A stretch of 64,000 nt of DNA from Lachnospiraceae bacterium. GTDB taxonomy: Bacteria; Bacillota; Clostridia; Lachnospirales; Lachnospiraceae. The notes under the pieces were generated by a model. It made no database searches, was not told the DNA's origin, and saw nothing but the letters and a program-made list of their open reading frames with translations. The translations under genes and the position numbers were made by a program. Positions within the stretch are counted from its first letter, which is position 1; every line of letters begins with the position of its first letter. The DNA is taken from assembly GCA_022800815.1 (NCBI GenBank), contig JAAWRC010000014.1, positions 18,576 through 82,575 of the forward strand, given 5' to 3'. Shown here in pieces: positions 1 to 7,876 of the stretch.

Positions 1-2
1 GC

Positions 3-116
3 TTTGCGGCCGTGGCGGCCCTGATCGTATCGGCGGTTCTGCTTAAGAAAAAGAGAAAAACGGTGAAATCGGGTCCGGAGACAGGAAGCGGGCGGTCCGG
101 ATGCCGCAGGAAATAG
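3..116 (+). CDS. C-terminal end of an exported, membrane-anchored protein (partial)
   Basis: Only the last 37 codons lie in the window; the frame is fixed by the TAG at 114-116. The visible part is a short hydrophobic stretch (Phe-Ala-Ala-Val through Val-Leu-Leu) followed at once by a Lys/Arg-rich tail. That is the layout of a C-terminal membrane anchor or sorting tail on a secreted protein. Any sorting motif would lie upstream and cannot be checked. The signal peptidase gene starts 3 bp after the stop, so the two are probably co-transcribed and this protein may be its substrate, as SipW-type peptidases are often encoded beside the proteins they process. Family and function are not identifiable from this fragment. 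Confidence 0.5.
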   Translation, partial: FAAVAALIVSAVLLKKKRKTVKSGPETGSGRSGCRRK

Positions 117-119
117 TCC

Positions 120-635
120 ATGGGAAAAAAGAAAGGAAAAACACGGAGGATCGCCGGCAGGATCTGCGGCATTTTGGGCATTCTTCTGATCGTGCTGGTG
201 ATCCTGCTCTGTTCCACGCTGGTTCTGCCGAGATTCTTCGGTTATCACATGTACCACGTCTTGAGCGGCAGCATGGAGCCGGAGCTTCCGGTGGGGAGTC
301 TGATCTACGTCTGCGGGGGCGCACCGGAGAATGCAGAACCGGACGACGTCATCGCCTTCTACGGCTCCCTGGAGGATTCCGGCATCATCACCCACCGGGT
401 GGTGAAGAACAACGTGGTGTCCGGCACCTTCCGGACGAAGGGGGACGCCAATGCGGAGGAGGACCCGCTTCCGGTTCCCTACGAAAACTATATCGGCAGC
501 GTGGCGTTCCATGTCCCGTACATGGGGAAACTTCTGACCGGTATGACTTCCCTTTATGGGAAGCTGGCGGCGGTCTGCATCGTCCTTTTGGGCGTGATCT
601 TGAACATGGCGGGTTCTCACCTATCCAAAGGGTGA
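120..635 (+). CDS. sipW: Signal peptidase I, SipW/ER type (Ser-His)
   Basis: A membrane-bound endopeptidase of 171 aa that removes signal peptides at the outer face of the membrane. Residues about 12-36 are an N-terminal membrane segment and about 148-164 a second one near the C-terminus. The catalytic serine sits in SGSMEP (Ser51). The base position is THRVV with His92 instead of the Lys of ordinary bacterial enzymes, and KGDAN (Asp109) matches the third conserved box. This Ser-His arrangement defines the SipW/archaeal/ER group, which in Bacillus processes TasA-like matrix proteins. The gene follows 3 bp after a C-terminally anchored exported protein and ends inside a terminator hairpin, so the unit ends here. 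Confidence 0.85.
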   Translation: MGKKKGKTRRIAGRICGILGILLIVLVILLCSTLVLPRFFGYHMYHVLSGSMEPELPVGSLIYVCGGAPENAEPDDVIAFYGSLEDSGIITHRVVKNNVVSGTFRTKGDANAEEDPLPVPYENYIGSVAFHVPYMGKLLTGMTSLYGKLAAVCIVLLGVILNMAGSHLSKG

Positions 636-647
636 GAACCCGTTTTT
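610..647 (+). terminator. Rho-independent terminator overlapping the end of sipW
   Basis: A perfect 12-bp inverted repeat (CGGGTTCTCACC at 610-621 with GGTGAGAACCCG at 631-642) encloses a 9-nt loop and is followed by five T. The last codons and stop of sipW lie within the hairpin. Confidence 0.9.
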
Positions 648-677
648 GGCATTCTCTGAGGGTTTTTATACAAAATC

Positions 678-706
678 TTGACACGGAAGGGAAAAACAGA
701 TAGAAT
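678..706 (+). promoter_or_regulatory. Sigma-A type promoter for the gene at 761
   Basis: A perfect TTGACA at 678-683, a 17-bp spacer and TAGAAT at 701-706. It sits between the sipW terminator and the next gene. Confidence 0.75.
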
Positions 707-760
707 AAAATTAACATATCCGGGAGCATATCTGAACCGTTCGGTTACTGATTCCCCTGT

Positions 761-1786
761 ATGAAAAATATTAAAATAAGGCGGAACAGGAACGAGCGGG
801 AAGACCTCGTTTGCATAATGGAAATAAGAACTTCGCAGGCAGTTCCGTTCCGCAGGCGGGAAAGGCGGAGCATGTCTGGAAAAAGACGGAGGGACACAAG
901 ACGGACCAAAAGCGTTCCGGAGGAGGCCGGCATTCGATGGCATCCGGGCTTTTGCGGAGCGGCGGAGATTGAATTTCTGTCAAACAAAAGAGACCTGGAG
1001 TTTCTTCAGGAATATCATCTGAGCAGGGAGCCTGTCCGGATGGATCTGCTGGTGATCAAAAGGCTCACGGACGTCCCGGTGGAAAATGAGATCGGACATC
1101 TCATATCGTTTTTCAGGGAAGGATATCCGAGAGAATTGTTCAAAAAACTGCAATCCATGGGGCTTGAGGTCCGCAGATGTTATCCTGGCATATACTATAT
1201 CTGCGGAAAGCAGATGCTGTTTGACACGCAGGTGGTAGTGACCGGACAGCTGAACCCTGAGATTCATTGCGCTCTCCGCATTCTTTCCAGACGGGCACGC
1301 ATCAACGAGGCAAAAACATTCATAGAGCGGGCAGCCAGACTGACGGAGCCGGGGGACAGGAACAATGCGGATGCGGTTCTTCAGGTCAGCGTTTCGGCAA
1401 ATCCGGAATTGTACAGGGCGATCAGAAGGGGGGATGACAAAATGTGTGACGCTTTGAGGGAATTGATGAAAGACGATTTTGAGAAAATGAATCTGGAGTT
1501 TGAAAAGAAGATGGAGGCCGAGACTAAGAAGATGAAAGCCGAGACTAAGAAGATGAAAGCCGAGACCAAAAAAGCGAAAGCGGAGATTAGAAAGATAAAC
1601 GGCGAGCTGAAAACGGCGAAGGTCAAAGCCGAGAAGATGAAACGGGAAACGCTGCTTGTAGCGGTGAAGAATTTGATGGAGACGATGAAGTGGACGGCGG
1701 ACCAGGCGATGGACGCCATAAAGGTCCCGGAGACGGAAAGACACATTCTTATGGCTGGGGGAGAAATCGCAGAGGGGAAGGCTTGA
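761..1786 (+). CDS. PD-(D/E)XK-nuclease-related protein with the core missing
   Basis: The protein resembles a family common in Lachnospiraceae genomes that is related to PD-(D/E)XK transposase-associated nucleases; this is recognised from memory of the family. Matching parts are the N-terminal AAEIEF...REPVRMDLLVIK region, the FREGYPRELFKKL segment, the YPGIYYICGK segment and the NADAVLQVSVSANPELY segment. Between NEIGHLI and SFFREGY the usual stretch with the E-x-K catalytic motif is absent, with the frame kept, so the product is probably catalytically dead. The C-terminal third is a Lys/Glu/Met-rich coiled coil with a near-perfect three-fold 7-residue repeat (ETKKMKA; DNA about 1520-1583). 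The start is uncertain: 761, 818 and 872 are in frame, and 872 has the best upstream purine tract. Confidence 0.6.
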   Translation: MKNIKIRRNRNEREDLVCIMEIRTSQAVPFRRRERRSMSGKRRRDTRRTKSVPEEAGIRWHPGFCGAAEIEFLSNKRDLEFLQEYHLSREPVRMDLLVIKRLTDVPVENEIGHLISFFREGYPRELFKKLQSMGLEVRRCYPGIYYICGKQMLFDTQVVVTGQLNPEIHCALRILSRRARINEAKTFIERAARLTEPGDRNNADAVLQVSVSANPELYRAIRRGDDKMCDALRELMKDDFEKMNLEFEKKMEAETKKMKAETKKMKAETKKAKAEIRKINGELKTAKVKAEKMKRETLLVAVKNLMETMKWTADQAMDAIKVPETERHILMAGGEIAEGKA

Positions 1787-1839
1787 GGGCTCCGACGGCG
1801 ACCTCTGAGAGAAATCTTTTTCCGGAACGGCATTTCCCC

Positions 1840-1868
1840 TTGCCCCCGCTTTTCGTTTATTATATAAT
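1840..1868 (+). promoter_or_regulatory. Promoter for the phosphofructokinase gene
   Basis: TTGCCC at 1840-1845, a 17-bp spacer and a perfect TATAAT at 1863-1868, about 60 bp upstream of the ATG at 1932, which has a GAGGGAGG ribosome site. Confidence 0.6.
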
Positions 1869-1931
1869 AGAGATAATTCACAGGCGGAAATGCCAGGAGA
1901 AAAAATGTAGCAGAGGGAGGCGGTTTTATTT

Positions 1932-3053
1932 ATGTTGAGAGTAGGGATGTTGACAAGCGGCGGCGACTGTCAGAGCTTGAATGCGGTTATGCGGGGCGTG
2001 GCAAAGGCGCTGTACCAGATGTACGATGACGTGGAGATCATCGGCTTCAAGGATGGCTACAAGGGTCTGATTTATATGAATTACCAGATCATGCAGCCCT
2101 GGGATTTCTCAGGGATCCTGACGCAGGGAGGCACGATCCTCGGCACCTCCAGGCAGCCCTTCAAGCTGATGCGGGTCCATGACGAGAATGATTTGGACAA
2201 GGTGGAGGCCATGAAGCACACCTACAGGCAGCTGCGTCTGGAGTGTCTGGTGATACTGGGCGGAAACGGCAGCCAGAAGACGGCGAACCTGCTCAGGGAG
2301 GAGGGGCTGAACGTCATCGGCCTGCCCAAGACCATCGACAACGACCTCTGGGGCACGGACATGACCTTTGGCTTCCAGAGCGCAGTCGACATTGCCACCA
2401 ATGCCATTGACTGCATCCACACCACGGCGGCGTCCCACAGCCGGGTGTTCATGATTGAGATCATGGGTCACGGGGCCGGATGGCTGACGCTGAATGCGGG
2501 CATGGCCGGCGGCGCCGACATCATCCTGATTCCGGAGATTCCTTACGATATCAATTCGGTCATCGGTGCCCTCAAGAAAAGGGAGAAGGAGGGCAAGTTT
2601 TTCTCCATCATCGCAGTGGCGGAGGGAGCGATCTCCAAGGAGGATGCGAAGCTCACCAAGAAGGAGTTGAAGAAAAAGAAGGAGAAGGCGAAAAAGGACG
2701 GAAAGCCGGTTTATCCTTCCGTCGCCTACGAGATCGGCGCACAGATCGAGGAGGCCTGCGGCATCGAGGTTCGCGTGACGGTTCCCGGACACATGCAGAG
2801 GGGCGGCGTTCCCTGCGCATACGACCGGGTGCTCTCCTCCCGCCTGGGTGCGGCGGCAGCCAGGATGATCAGCAAGAAACAGTACGGTTACATGGTGGCG
2901 GTCAAGAGCCGTGAGATTTCCAAGACACCCTTGGAGGAGGTGGCCGGAAAGTTAAAGACCGTTCCCCCCGAATCGACCATTATCGGGGAGGCGCGTCTTC
3001 TGGGAATCAGCTTCGGCGACGAGCCTTACGAGGAAGAGAAAAAGCGGAAATAA
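1932..3053 (+). CDS. pfkA: 6-phosphofructokinase
   Basis: A cytoplasmic glycolytic kinase of 373 aa that phosphorylates fructose 6-phosphate to the 1,6-bisphosphate. The N-terminal TSGGD motif (residues 9-12), the TIDND catalytic motif (Asp136) and the MGHGAGW segment identify the PFK-A superfamily. Donor-specificity positions are mixed. The loop reads GGNGS (110-114), with the Gly typical of ATP enzymes but Asn where ATP enzymes have Asp. The later motif is PKTIDND, with the Lys typical of pyrophosphate or mixed-type enzymes. ATP or pyrophosphate as donor therefore cannot be decided from sequence alone. The gene has its own promoter; dnaX follows after 75 bp containing a GAAA-loop hairpin. 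Confidence 0.9.
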   Translation: MLRVGMLTSGGDCQSLNAVMRGVAKALYQMYDDVEIIGFKDGYKGLIYMNYQIMQPWDFSGILTQGGTILGTSRQPFKLMRVHDENDLDKVEAMKHTYRQLRLECLVILGGNGSQKTANLLREEGLNVIGLPKTIDNDLWGTDMTFGFQSAVDIATNAIDCIHTTAASHSRVFMIEIMGHGAGWLTLNAGMAGGADIILIPEIPYDINSVIGALKKREKEGKFFSIIAVAEGAISKEDAKLTKKELKKKKEKAKKDGKPVYPSVAYEIGAQIEEACGIEVRVTVPGHMQRGGVPCAYDRVLSSRLGAAAARMISKKQYGYMVAVKSREISKTPLEEVAGKLKTVPPESTIIGEARLLGISFGDEPYEEEKKRK

Positions 3054-3067
3054 CAATGAGAAAGGCG

Positions 3068-3089
3068 GGGCGGGCCGAAAGGTCCGCCC
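3068..3089 (+). terminator. GAAA-tetraloop hairpin between pfkA and dnaX (weak terminator)
   Basis: A 9-bp stem (3068-3076 with 3081-3089, one G-T pair) closes on a GAAA loop. Only a short, broken T-tract (CTCTTTG) follows, so termination may be partial and dnaX may be read through from pfkA. Confidence 0.45.
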
Positions 3090-3128
3090 ACTCTTTGTCG
3101 TTCGGCGTACAGAGAAAGGGAATGAATC

Positions 3129-4760
3129 ATGGCATACACGGCATTGTACAGAAAATGGAGGCCCCAGACCTTTGAGGATGTGAAAGGGCAGGATCATATT
3201 GTGACGACGCTTAAGAATCAGATCCGGACGGGGCGCATCGGCCATGCGTATCTGTTCTGCGGAACACGTGGAACGGGAAAAACCACGATTGCGAAAATTT
3301 TTGCGAGAGCGGTTAACTGCGAGCGGCCGGTGGATGGAAATCCATGCGGAGCATGCGCCGCCTGCCGTTCCATCGCCGGCGGAAATTCCGTCAACGTGGT
3401 AGAGATTGATGCGGCTTCCAACAATGGCGTGGACAATATTCGGGAGATTCGGAGCGAGGTCCAGTATTCACCTGCGGAGGGCAAATACAGAGTCTATATC
3501 ATTGACGAGGTTCATATGCTGTCCACGGGAGCCTTTAATGCGCTTCTCAAGACTTTGGAGGAGCCGCCTTCCTACGTGATTTTTATTCTGGCTACCACGG
3601 AGGCACACAAAATTCCGGTGACCGTGCTGTCCCGCTGCCAGAGGTATGATTTTCGCCGGATTGGCGGGGAGACGATTATCGACAGACTGGCAGAAATGGC
3701 GGCTGCGGAGCGGATTGACGTGGAGGAAAAAGCGCTCCGGTACATTGCGAAGAAGGGGGATGGCTCCATGCGGGACGCCATCAGCCTTTTCGACCAGTGT
3801 ATTGCGTTCCATTACGGGGAGCGGCTTACCTGTGAAAAGGTGCTGGAGGTGCTGGGAGCCGTGGACAACGAGGTGTTCAGCAGCCTTCTCCGGAATGTGG
3901 CCGGAGGAGACACGGTGGGAAGTCTGCGGATTGTCGAGGAGATCGTGCTTCAGGGGCGGGAGATCACCCAGTTCGTGCTGGACTTCACCTGGTATATGCG
4001 CAACCTCCTGTTGTTCGAAGCCACAGGTGATGCGGAGGGACTGGACGTGACGGCCGAGGACGTGGGCCGGCTTGGGGAAGAGGCGAAGCTGGTGGATGGC
4101 GGAACCCTGATGCGCTACATCCGCATTTTTTCGGAGCTGTCGAACCAGATGCGTTATGCGGCCGGAAAACGGGTGCTTTTGGAATTGGCGGTCATTCGTC
4201 TCACAAAGCCTCAGATGGAAGAAAACATGGATTCCATTGTGAAGCGGTTAAAAGAACTGGAGAGACGTCTGGACGAGGGGAACTTTGCCCTGCCGGAGAG
4301 GCCGGGCGGCTTTGAGCCGGGAACGGGAACCGGAGCCGGAGTCCCGGGGCAGGAACCAGGGAACGCATCCGGAGTGGATGAACGGGGAGCGGATTCGGAA
4401 GAGCGGCTGGTGGTTCTTCCAAAGGCGCAGTATGAGGATCTGCAGCTGGTGAAAGGGCAGTGGGGGCGGATTGTCCGGGATCTGGGCGCTGCCAGCAGGC
4501 CGGTGCTCTCGGGAGCCGAGGTGGAGCCCTTCGGGGAGGGCGGTTTGATGTTAAACTTCCGGGACGAAACCCTCTATTTAATAGGAAGCCGGGAGTCGGT
4601 ACTCTCGGAACTTACGGATTATGTGCGGATGAATTTTCAGAGGGAGATCACTTTCAGAGCCCGTCTGCTTGCGGGAAGCGAGCGAAAAGACACCCGTTAC
4701 GTCAGCGAGGAAGAGCTGAAAGAAAAAATTCATATGGACATTGTGACGGAAAATGATTAG
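3129..4760 (+). CDS. dnaX: DNA polymerase III subunit gamma/tau
   Basis: Clamp-loader ATPase of the replicative polymerase, 543 aa. The start follows the usual MAYTALYRKWRPQTFEDV opening. The Walker A motif GTRGTGKT lies near residue 47, a Cys-rich zinc module (Cys, CGAC, C) follows, and the DEVHML Walker B and the LSRCQRYDF sensor segment are in order. The C-terminal part contains a Gly/Pro/Glu-rich linker and a tau-like domain. The length fits a Firmicutes DnaX. No slippery A-run suggesting programmed frameshifting was noticed. It heads the conserved dnaX-ybaB-recR cluster, with ybaB starting 39 bp later, so replication and recombination-repair factors are co-expressed. Confidence 0.95.
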   Translation: MAYTALYRKWRPQTFEDVKGQDHIVTTLKNQIRTGRIGHAYLFCGTRGTGKTTIAKIFARAVNCERPVDGNPCGACAACRSIAGGNSVNVVEIDAASNNGVDNIREIRSEVQYSPAEGKYRVYIIDEVHMLSTGAFNALLKTLEEPPSYVIFILATTEAHKIPVTVLSRCQRYDFRRIGGETIIDRLAEMAAAERIDVEEKALRYIAKKGDGSMRDAISLFDQCIAFHYGERLTCEKVLEVLGAVDNEVFSSLLRNVAGGDTVGSLRIVEEIVLQGREITQFVLDFTWYMRNLLLFEATGDAEGLDVTAEDVGRLGEEAKLVDGGTLMRYIRIFSELSNQMRYAAGKRVLLELAVIRLTKPQMEENMDSIVKRLKELERRLDEGNFALPERPGGFEPGTGTGAGVPGQEPGNASGVDERGADSEERLVVLPKAQYEDLQLVKGQWGRIVRDLGAASRPVLSGAEVEPFGEGGLMLNFRDETLYLIGSRESVLSELTDYVRMNFQREITFRARLLAGSERKDTRYVSEEELKEKIHMDIVTEND

Positions 4761-4799
4761 AATGATAGAAGATGCGAAACAGGAAGGAGAATGGACTTT

Positions 4800-5144
4800 A
4801 TGGCAAAGCGCGGCGGATTTCCGGGAGGAATGCCCGGTAATATGAATAATCTGATGAAGCAGGCCCAGAGGATGCAGAGACAGATGGAGGAAGCCCAGAA
4901 GGAATTTGAGACGAAGGTGTTTACGGCGGCGGCGGGCGGCGGCGCCGTGGAGGTGACGGTTTCCGGAAAGAAGGAGATCACCTCGGTGAAACTGGCGGAG
5001 GAGGTCGTGGACCCGGATGACGTCGAGATGCTTGAGGATCTCATCATGGCGGCGGCCAACGAGGCGCTTCGGCAGATGGAGGAGGCTTCCGCCGCCAACA
5101 TGTCCGGTCTGACCGGCGGCCTCGGCGGAGGGTTTCCGTTCTGA
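4800..5144 (+). CDS. ybaB: Nucleoid-associated protein YbaB/EbfC family
   Basis: A small DNA-binding protein of 114 aa that forms dimers and coats DNA. The sequence opens with a Gly/Pro/Asn/Met-rich segment (MAKRGGFPGGMPGNM) and continues with the amphipathic MKQAQRMQRQMEEAQKE helix typical of the family. A beta segment (GGGAVEVTVSGKKEI) and a C-terminal helix follow. An in-frame ATG at 4791 also exists, but the AGGAAGGAG ribosome site ends about 10 nt before 4800 and only 1 nt before 4791, so 4800 is preferred. Its stop overlaps the recR start as TGATG, implying translational coupling. Confidence 0.92.
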   Translation: MAKRGGFPGGMPGNMNNLMKQAQRMQRQMEEAQKEFETKVFTAAAGGGAVEVTVSGKKEITSVKLAEEVVDPDDVEMLEDLIMAAANEALRQMEEASAANMSGLTGGLGGGFPF

Positions 5145-5740
5145 TGGATTACTACAGCAGTAAGATCACGGCGCTGATTGATGAATTTTCCAGGCTTCCG
5201 GGCATTGGCGCCAAGTCTGCCCAGAGACTTGCCTTTCATGTGATCAGTATGCCGGAGGAGAGGGTAAACGGCCTGGCCCAGGCTCTCGTGGAGGCCAGGA
5301 GGGGCGTCCGCTATTGCAGGGAGTGCTGTACGCTGACCGACGACGAGCTCTGTCCCATCTGTGCCAGCGAGAAGCGGGACCACGGAACCATCATGGTGGT
5401 GGAAAATACCAGAGACCTGGCGGCCTACGAAAAGACGGGCCGTTACGGCGGGGTCTATCACGTGCTTCACGGGGCCATCTCCCCGGCCCTGGGCATCGGC
5501 CCGACGGATATCCGTTTAAAGGAACTGATGGCCAGGCTGGCCGGCGACGTGAAGGAGGTCATCATCGCCACCAACTCAAGTCTCGAGGGGGAGACCACGG
5601 CCATGTATCTGAGCAAGCTGATCAAGCCCGCCGGCATCCTCGTCACCAGGATCGCCAGCGGCGTGCCCGTGGGCGGAGATCTGGAGTATATCGACGAGGT
5701 GACGCTCCTGCGCGCCCTGGAGGGGCGGACCGAGCTGTGA
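5144..5740 (+). CDS. recR: Recombination mediator protein RecR
   Basis: 198 aa, the normal length. RecR forms a ring-shaped clamp that works with RecF and RecO to load RecA at single-strand gaps. Features in order: the N-terminal helix-hairpin-helix region (LPGIGAKSAQRLAFH), a four-Cys zinc finger (CRECC to CPIC, about residues 57-72), a Toprim domain starting at TIMVVENTRD, and the C-terminal Walker-B-like segment near RIASGVPVGGDLEY. The ATG overlaps the ybaB stop by one base. The gene ends 9 bp from the convergent azlD, with no obvious terminator between them. Confidence 0.95.
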   Translation: MDYYSSKITALIDEFSRLPGIGAKSAQRLAFHVISMPEERVNGLAQALVEARRGVRYCRECCTLTDDELCPICASEKRDHGTIMVVENTRDLAAYEKTGRYGGVYHVLHGAISPALGIGPTDIRLKELMARLAGDVKEVIIATNSSLEGETTAMYLSKLIKPAGILVTRIASGVPVGGDLEYIDEVTLLRALEGRTEL

Positions 5741-5749
5741 GAAGACGGG

Positions 5750-6070
5750 CTAGCGGAACACGGCCTGCACCAGCACCATGTAGAGGACGGTCCCGCCGCC
5801 GATGCTTAGGAGCAGGCTGTGCTTCCATTTGTGGGCCAGTACCACGAAGAGGCCGGCCAGAAGCTCCGGGAGGCCGAAGGGCCAGGCGAAGAAGTCCACG
5901 TCTTTAAAACAGTATATGATCAGCATCCCCATGATGGCGTAGGGGAGGACACGCCCGAGATAGAGCACGAAATCGGGCGTTTTTTTGTTGGCCGGGAACA
6001 GGAGAAAGGGCAGGAGCCTTGTGAAAAAGGTGGCGGCGGCAACGGTGAGGATCGTAAATACCACGGACAT
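5750..6070 (-). CDS. azlD: Branched-chain amino acid exporter, small subunit AzlD
   Basis: A 106-aa hydrophobic protein with about four membrane segments, matching the AzlD family, which pairs with AzlC to export branched-chain amino acids and analogues. The open frame extends further upstream, but the ATG at 6070 overlaps the azlC stop as TAATG, so coupled translation from 6070 is far more likely than a start inside azlC. Residues such as FFTRLLPFLLF and the GRVLPYAIMGML segment are typical of the family. It is the distal gene of a two-gene operon that converges on recR. Confidence 0.88.
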   Translation of the reverse strand: MSVVFTILTVAAATFFTRLLPFLLFPANKKTPDFVLYLGRVLPYAIMGMLIIYCFKDVDFFAWPFGLPELLAGLFVVLAHKWKHSLLLSIGGGTVLYMVLVQAVFR

Positions 6071-6750
6071 TACAGAGTCTCCTTTCTTCTCAGCAGGGTC
6101 AGGGACAGGAGCAGGCAGCCCATGGCCACGGGGATGAACCAGTCCACGCCGAAGAGCAGCCGGCAGAGGACGGTGACGGAAAGCCCCAGGAGGGCCGGCA
6201 GATGATTCTTGCTGCTTTCCCATTGCTCCACAAAAATAACCAGGAACAGGGCCGTCATGGCAAAGTCAATCCCCGTGGAATCAAAGGGGATCAGGTGGCC
6301 GGCCAGACAGCCGACGATGCCGCCGAGGATCCAGTAGCCGTGGTTTAAGAGGGCGATGAAAAAGAAAAACCATTTCCGGTCCACTCCCTCCGGCGGTTTT
6401 ACGGAGCAGAGCAGGGAATAGGTTTCGTCCGTCAGGGAAAAGATCATATAAGGCTTCAGGGGGCCGCTTTCCCGAAACTTTTCCAGCATGGAGAGCCCGT
6501 AAAACAGATGCCTGGCGTTGACTGTCAGGGTGATGAAGACGGTGGAGACCAGGTTAAAGGGGGCGGTCAGGAGCGGAATGGCGACAAACTGCATGGCGCC
6601 GGCATAGATGGTCACGCTCATGAAGACGGCCCATCCCACGTGGAAGCCCTCGCTGGCAAGGAGGACGCCGAAGGCGATCCCCAGGAACAGATAGCCCATA
6701 AAGACGGGAAGGGTCAGCGGAAAGGCTGCCCGGAATGCTTTTTTGCGCAT
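6070..6750 (-). CDS. azlC: Branched-chain amino acid permease AzlC
   Basis: A 226-aa inner-membrane protein, the large subunit of the AzlCD exporter. The opening RAAFPLTLPVFMGYLFLGIAF and the NARHLFYGLSM segment are family hallmarks, and several hydrophobic helices follow. The open frame runs upstream to 6834, but that would overlap the promoter. The ATG at 6750 has an AAAGGAG site at good spacing. The gene is transcribed away from the long putative RNA at 6957-7868, so the 6751-6950 gap carries two divergent promoters. Confidence 0.9.
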   Translation of the reverse strand: MRKKAFRAAFPLTLPVFMGYLFLGIAFGVLLASEGFHVGWAVFMSVTIYAGAMQFVAIPLLTAPFNLVSTVFITLTVNARHLFYGLSMLEKFRESGPLKPYMIFSLTDETYSLLCSVKPPEGVDRKWFFFFIALLNHGYWILGGIVGCLAGHLIPFDSTGIDFAMTALFLVIFVEQWESSKNHLPALLGLSVTVLCRLLFGVDWFIPVAMGCLLLSLTLLRRKETL

Positions 6751-6805
6751 GGATAGCTCCTTTCGTGTTCTCTGCAAATCCTGAGACCTGCAATTGCCTG
6801 CCTCT

Positions 6806-6834
6806 ATTATAGCTATTGAGCGTTCTGTATGCAA
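6806..6834 (-). promoter_or_regulatory. Promoter for azlCD
   Basis: On the minus strand: TTGCAT (6829-6834), 17 bp, then a perfect TATAAT (6806-6811), about 55 bp upstream of the azlC ATG. Confidence 0.7.
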
Positions 6835-6921
6835 CAGTTTGAAAAAAACAGATAATTTAGAAAAATTAAACTTTTATGTCAATTAACGAAAAAGAAATTT
6901 TTAAAAAATCAAAAAATAGTG

Positions 6922-6950
6922 TTGACAAATGGTTTGAAGCGTGCTATCAT
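6922..6950 (+). promoter_or_regulatory. Strong promoter with no protein gene downstream
   Basis: A perfect TTGACA at 6922-6927, an exact 17-bp spacer and TATCAT at 6945-6950. Transcription from about 6957 runs into roughly 900 bp without a credible coding frame on the plus strand, ending at the terminator at 7831-7868. Confidence 0.75.
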
Positions 6951-6956
6951 AAGGAC

Positions 6957-7868
6957 ATAACAAAAAACAAACAATCTTCAAGGCAAAAGAAACTTCAAAG
7001 AAATCTGACGAGAAAGGATTTCAGGAAAACAGACAGGTGTAAAGAAACCGGTTCTGGTAAAATCATTCCGAAAGAATAAAAAGTCGGTGGCGATTGTATA
7101 GGAATATCAATCAAGATCAGATAAGAAAATCGGTCGGGGTGATAAATAAGTTTTGTCCAACAAGAGAGACACAGAGCAGATATGCAGAGGTTGTCAATGG
7201 AAGCTTTGAACGATTGTACCAGGTAAGCATGGAAAGGAGGGGATTCCACTGGACACTGAATTTGCACAGCTGAAAACTCCATATGATTCTCGGTTGATGA
7301 AAGAGAAATCCTGTTGGAACCGCCTTCATCATATAGAGAGAAGATAAAAGCGTAAGAATCCGAATCGGTATATGTAAGTATACAAATCGAAGCAGAGAAA
7401 TCGGATCAGATGTGATACATCGACGGGAATCAGGAGTTTTCAGTGGTGGATATTTAGAAACCTTTATCGGAAACAGAGCAAGCGCTTTCATAAAAGAATC
7501 CGTGTATGGCATCATCTGTTTTTGGGCGGACAACAAAGAATGGATGTTCATTTTGAGATAAGATCAGAGACGATCTTCATGGAGGAATGACAAAGATTCA
7601 GGAAGGTTCTTCGGCGAATACGGATGCTGTGATACATTGAGGGAAGCAGGAAGAAGAGCAGATTGATCCAGGTAGGATTGATGGAAGAACTGCAAAACGG
7701 TTGCTTCAAAAAAGAAAGCGAATCTTCATCTAAAAAGGGAACCTGACAACAAGGCGGAAGGGATATCACATACAAACTCCTTCGATAAGAAAAGAAAATA
7801 CAATTTCAAATAAAAACTTCATAGAAAATAAAAGAGGCTGCACGGAAAATGCGTTCAGTCTCTTTTTT
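6957..7868 (+). ncRNA. Candidate long structured noncoding RNA (about 910 nt)
   Basis: The span lies between a near-consensus promoter and a canonical terminator, is A/G-rich on the plus strand, and differs in composition from all neighbouring genes. No plus-strand frame with a ribosome site and reasonable length was found. Local foldable elements include an 8-bp stem closed by GGAA (7092-7112, one bulged T). There is also a nested helix ATATGAT/ATCATAT enclosing CGGTT/AACCG (7281-7334), another helix ATCCGA/TCGGAT enclosing GTATA/TATAC (7358-7406), and AGATC/GATCT (7561-7576). It does not show the motifs of RNase P RNA, tmRNA, SRP RNA or 6S RNA known to me. Open frames on the opposite strand (up to 144 codons) have no ribosome sites or recognisable domains and look like shadows. 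Assignment to a known class (OLE, ROOL, GOLLD) cannot be made by eye. Confidence 0.55.
7831..7868 (+). terminator. Rho-independent terminator of the putative long RNA
   Basis: AAAGAGGCTG (7831-7840) pairs with CAGTCTCTTT (7856-7865) with one G-T pair. The helix continues as ACG/CGT after a mismatch, and a run of six T ends at 7868. Confidence 0.8.
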
Positions 7869-7876
7869 ATGCACAC

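Noticed and set aside
2109..2792. Long antisense frames opposite pfkA, dnaX, DegT, ilvB and other genes
   Set aside because: Typical shadows of G+C-rich coding sequence; compositionally biased, without domains or ribosome sites.
6995..7775. Minus-strand open frames of 95, 144 and 75 codons in the long-RNA region
   Set aside because: No ribosome sites, no recognisable domains, and they lie opposite a promoter-to-terminator unit; they look like chance frames in A/G-rich sequence.
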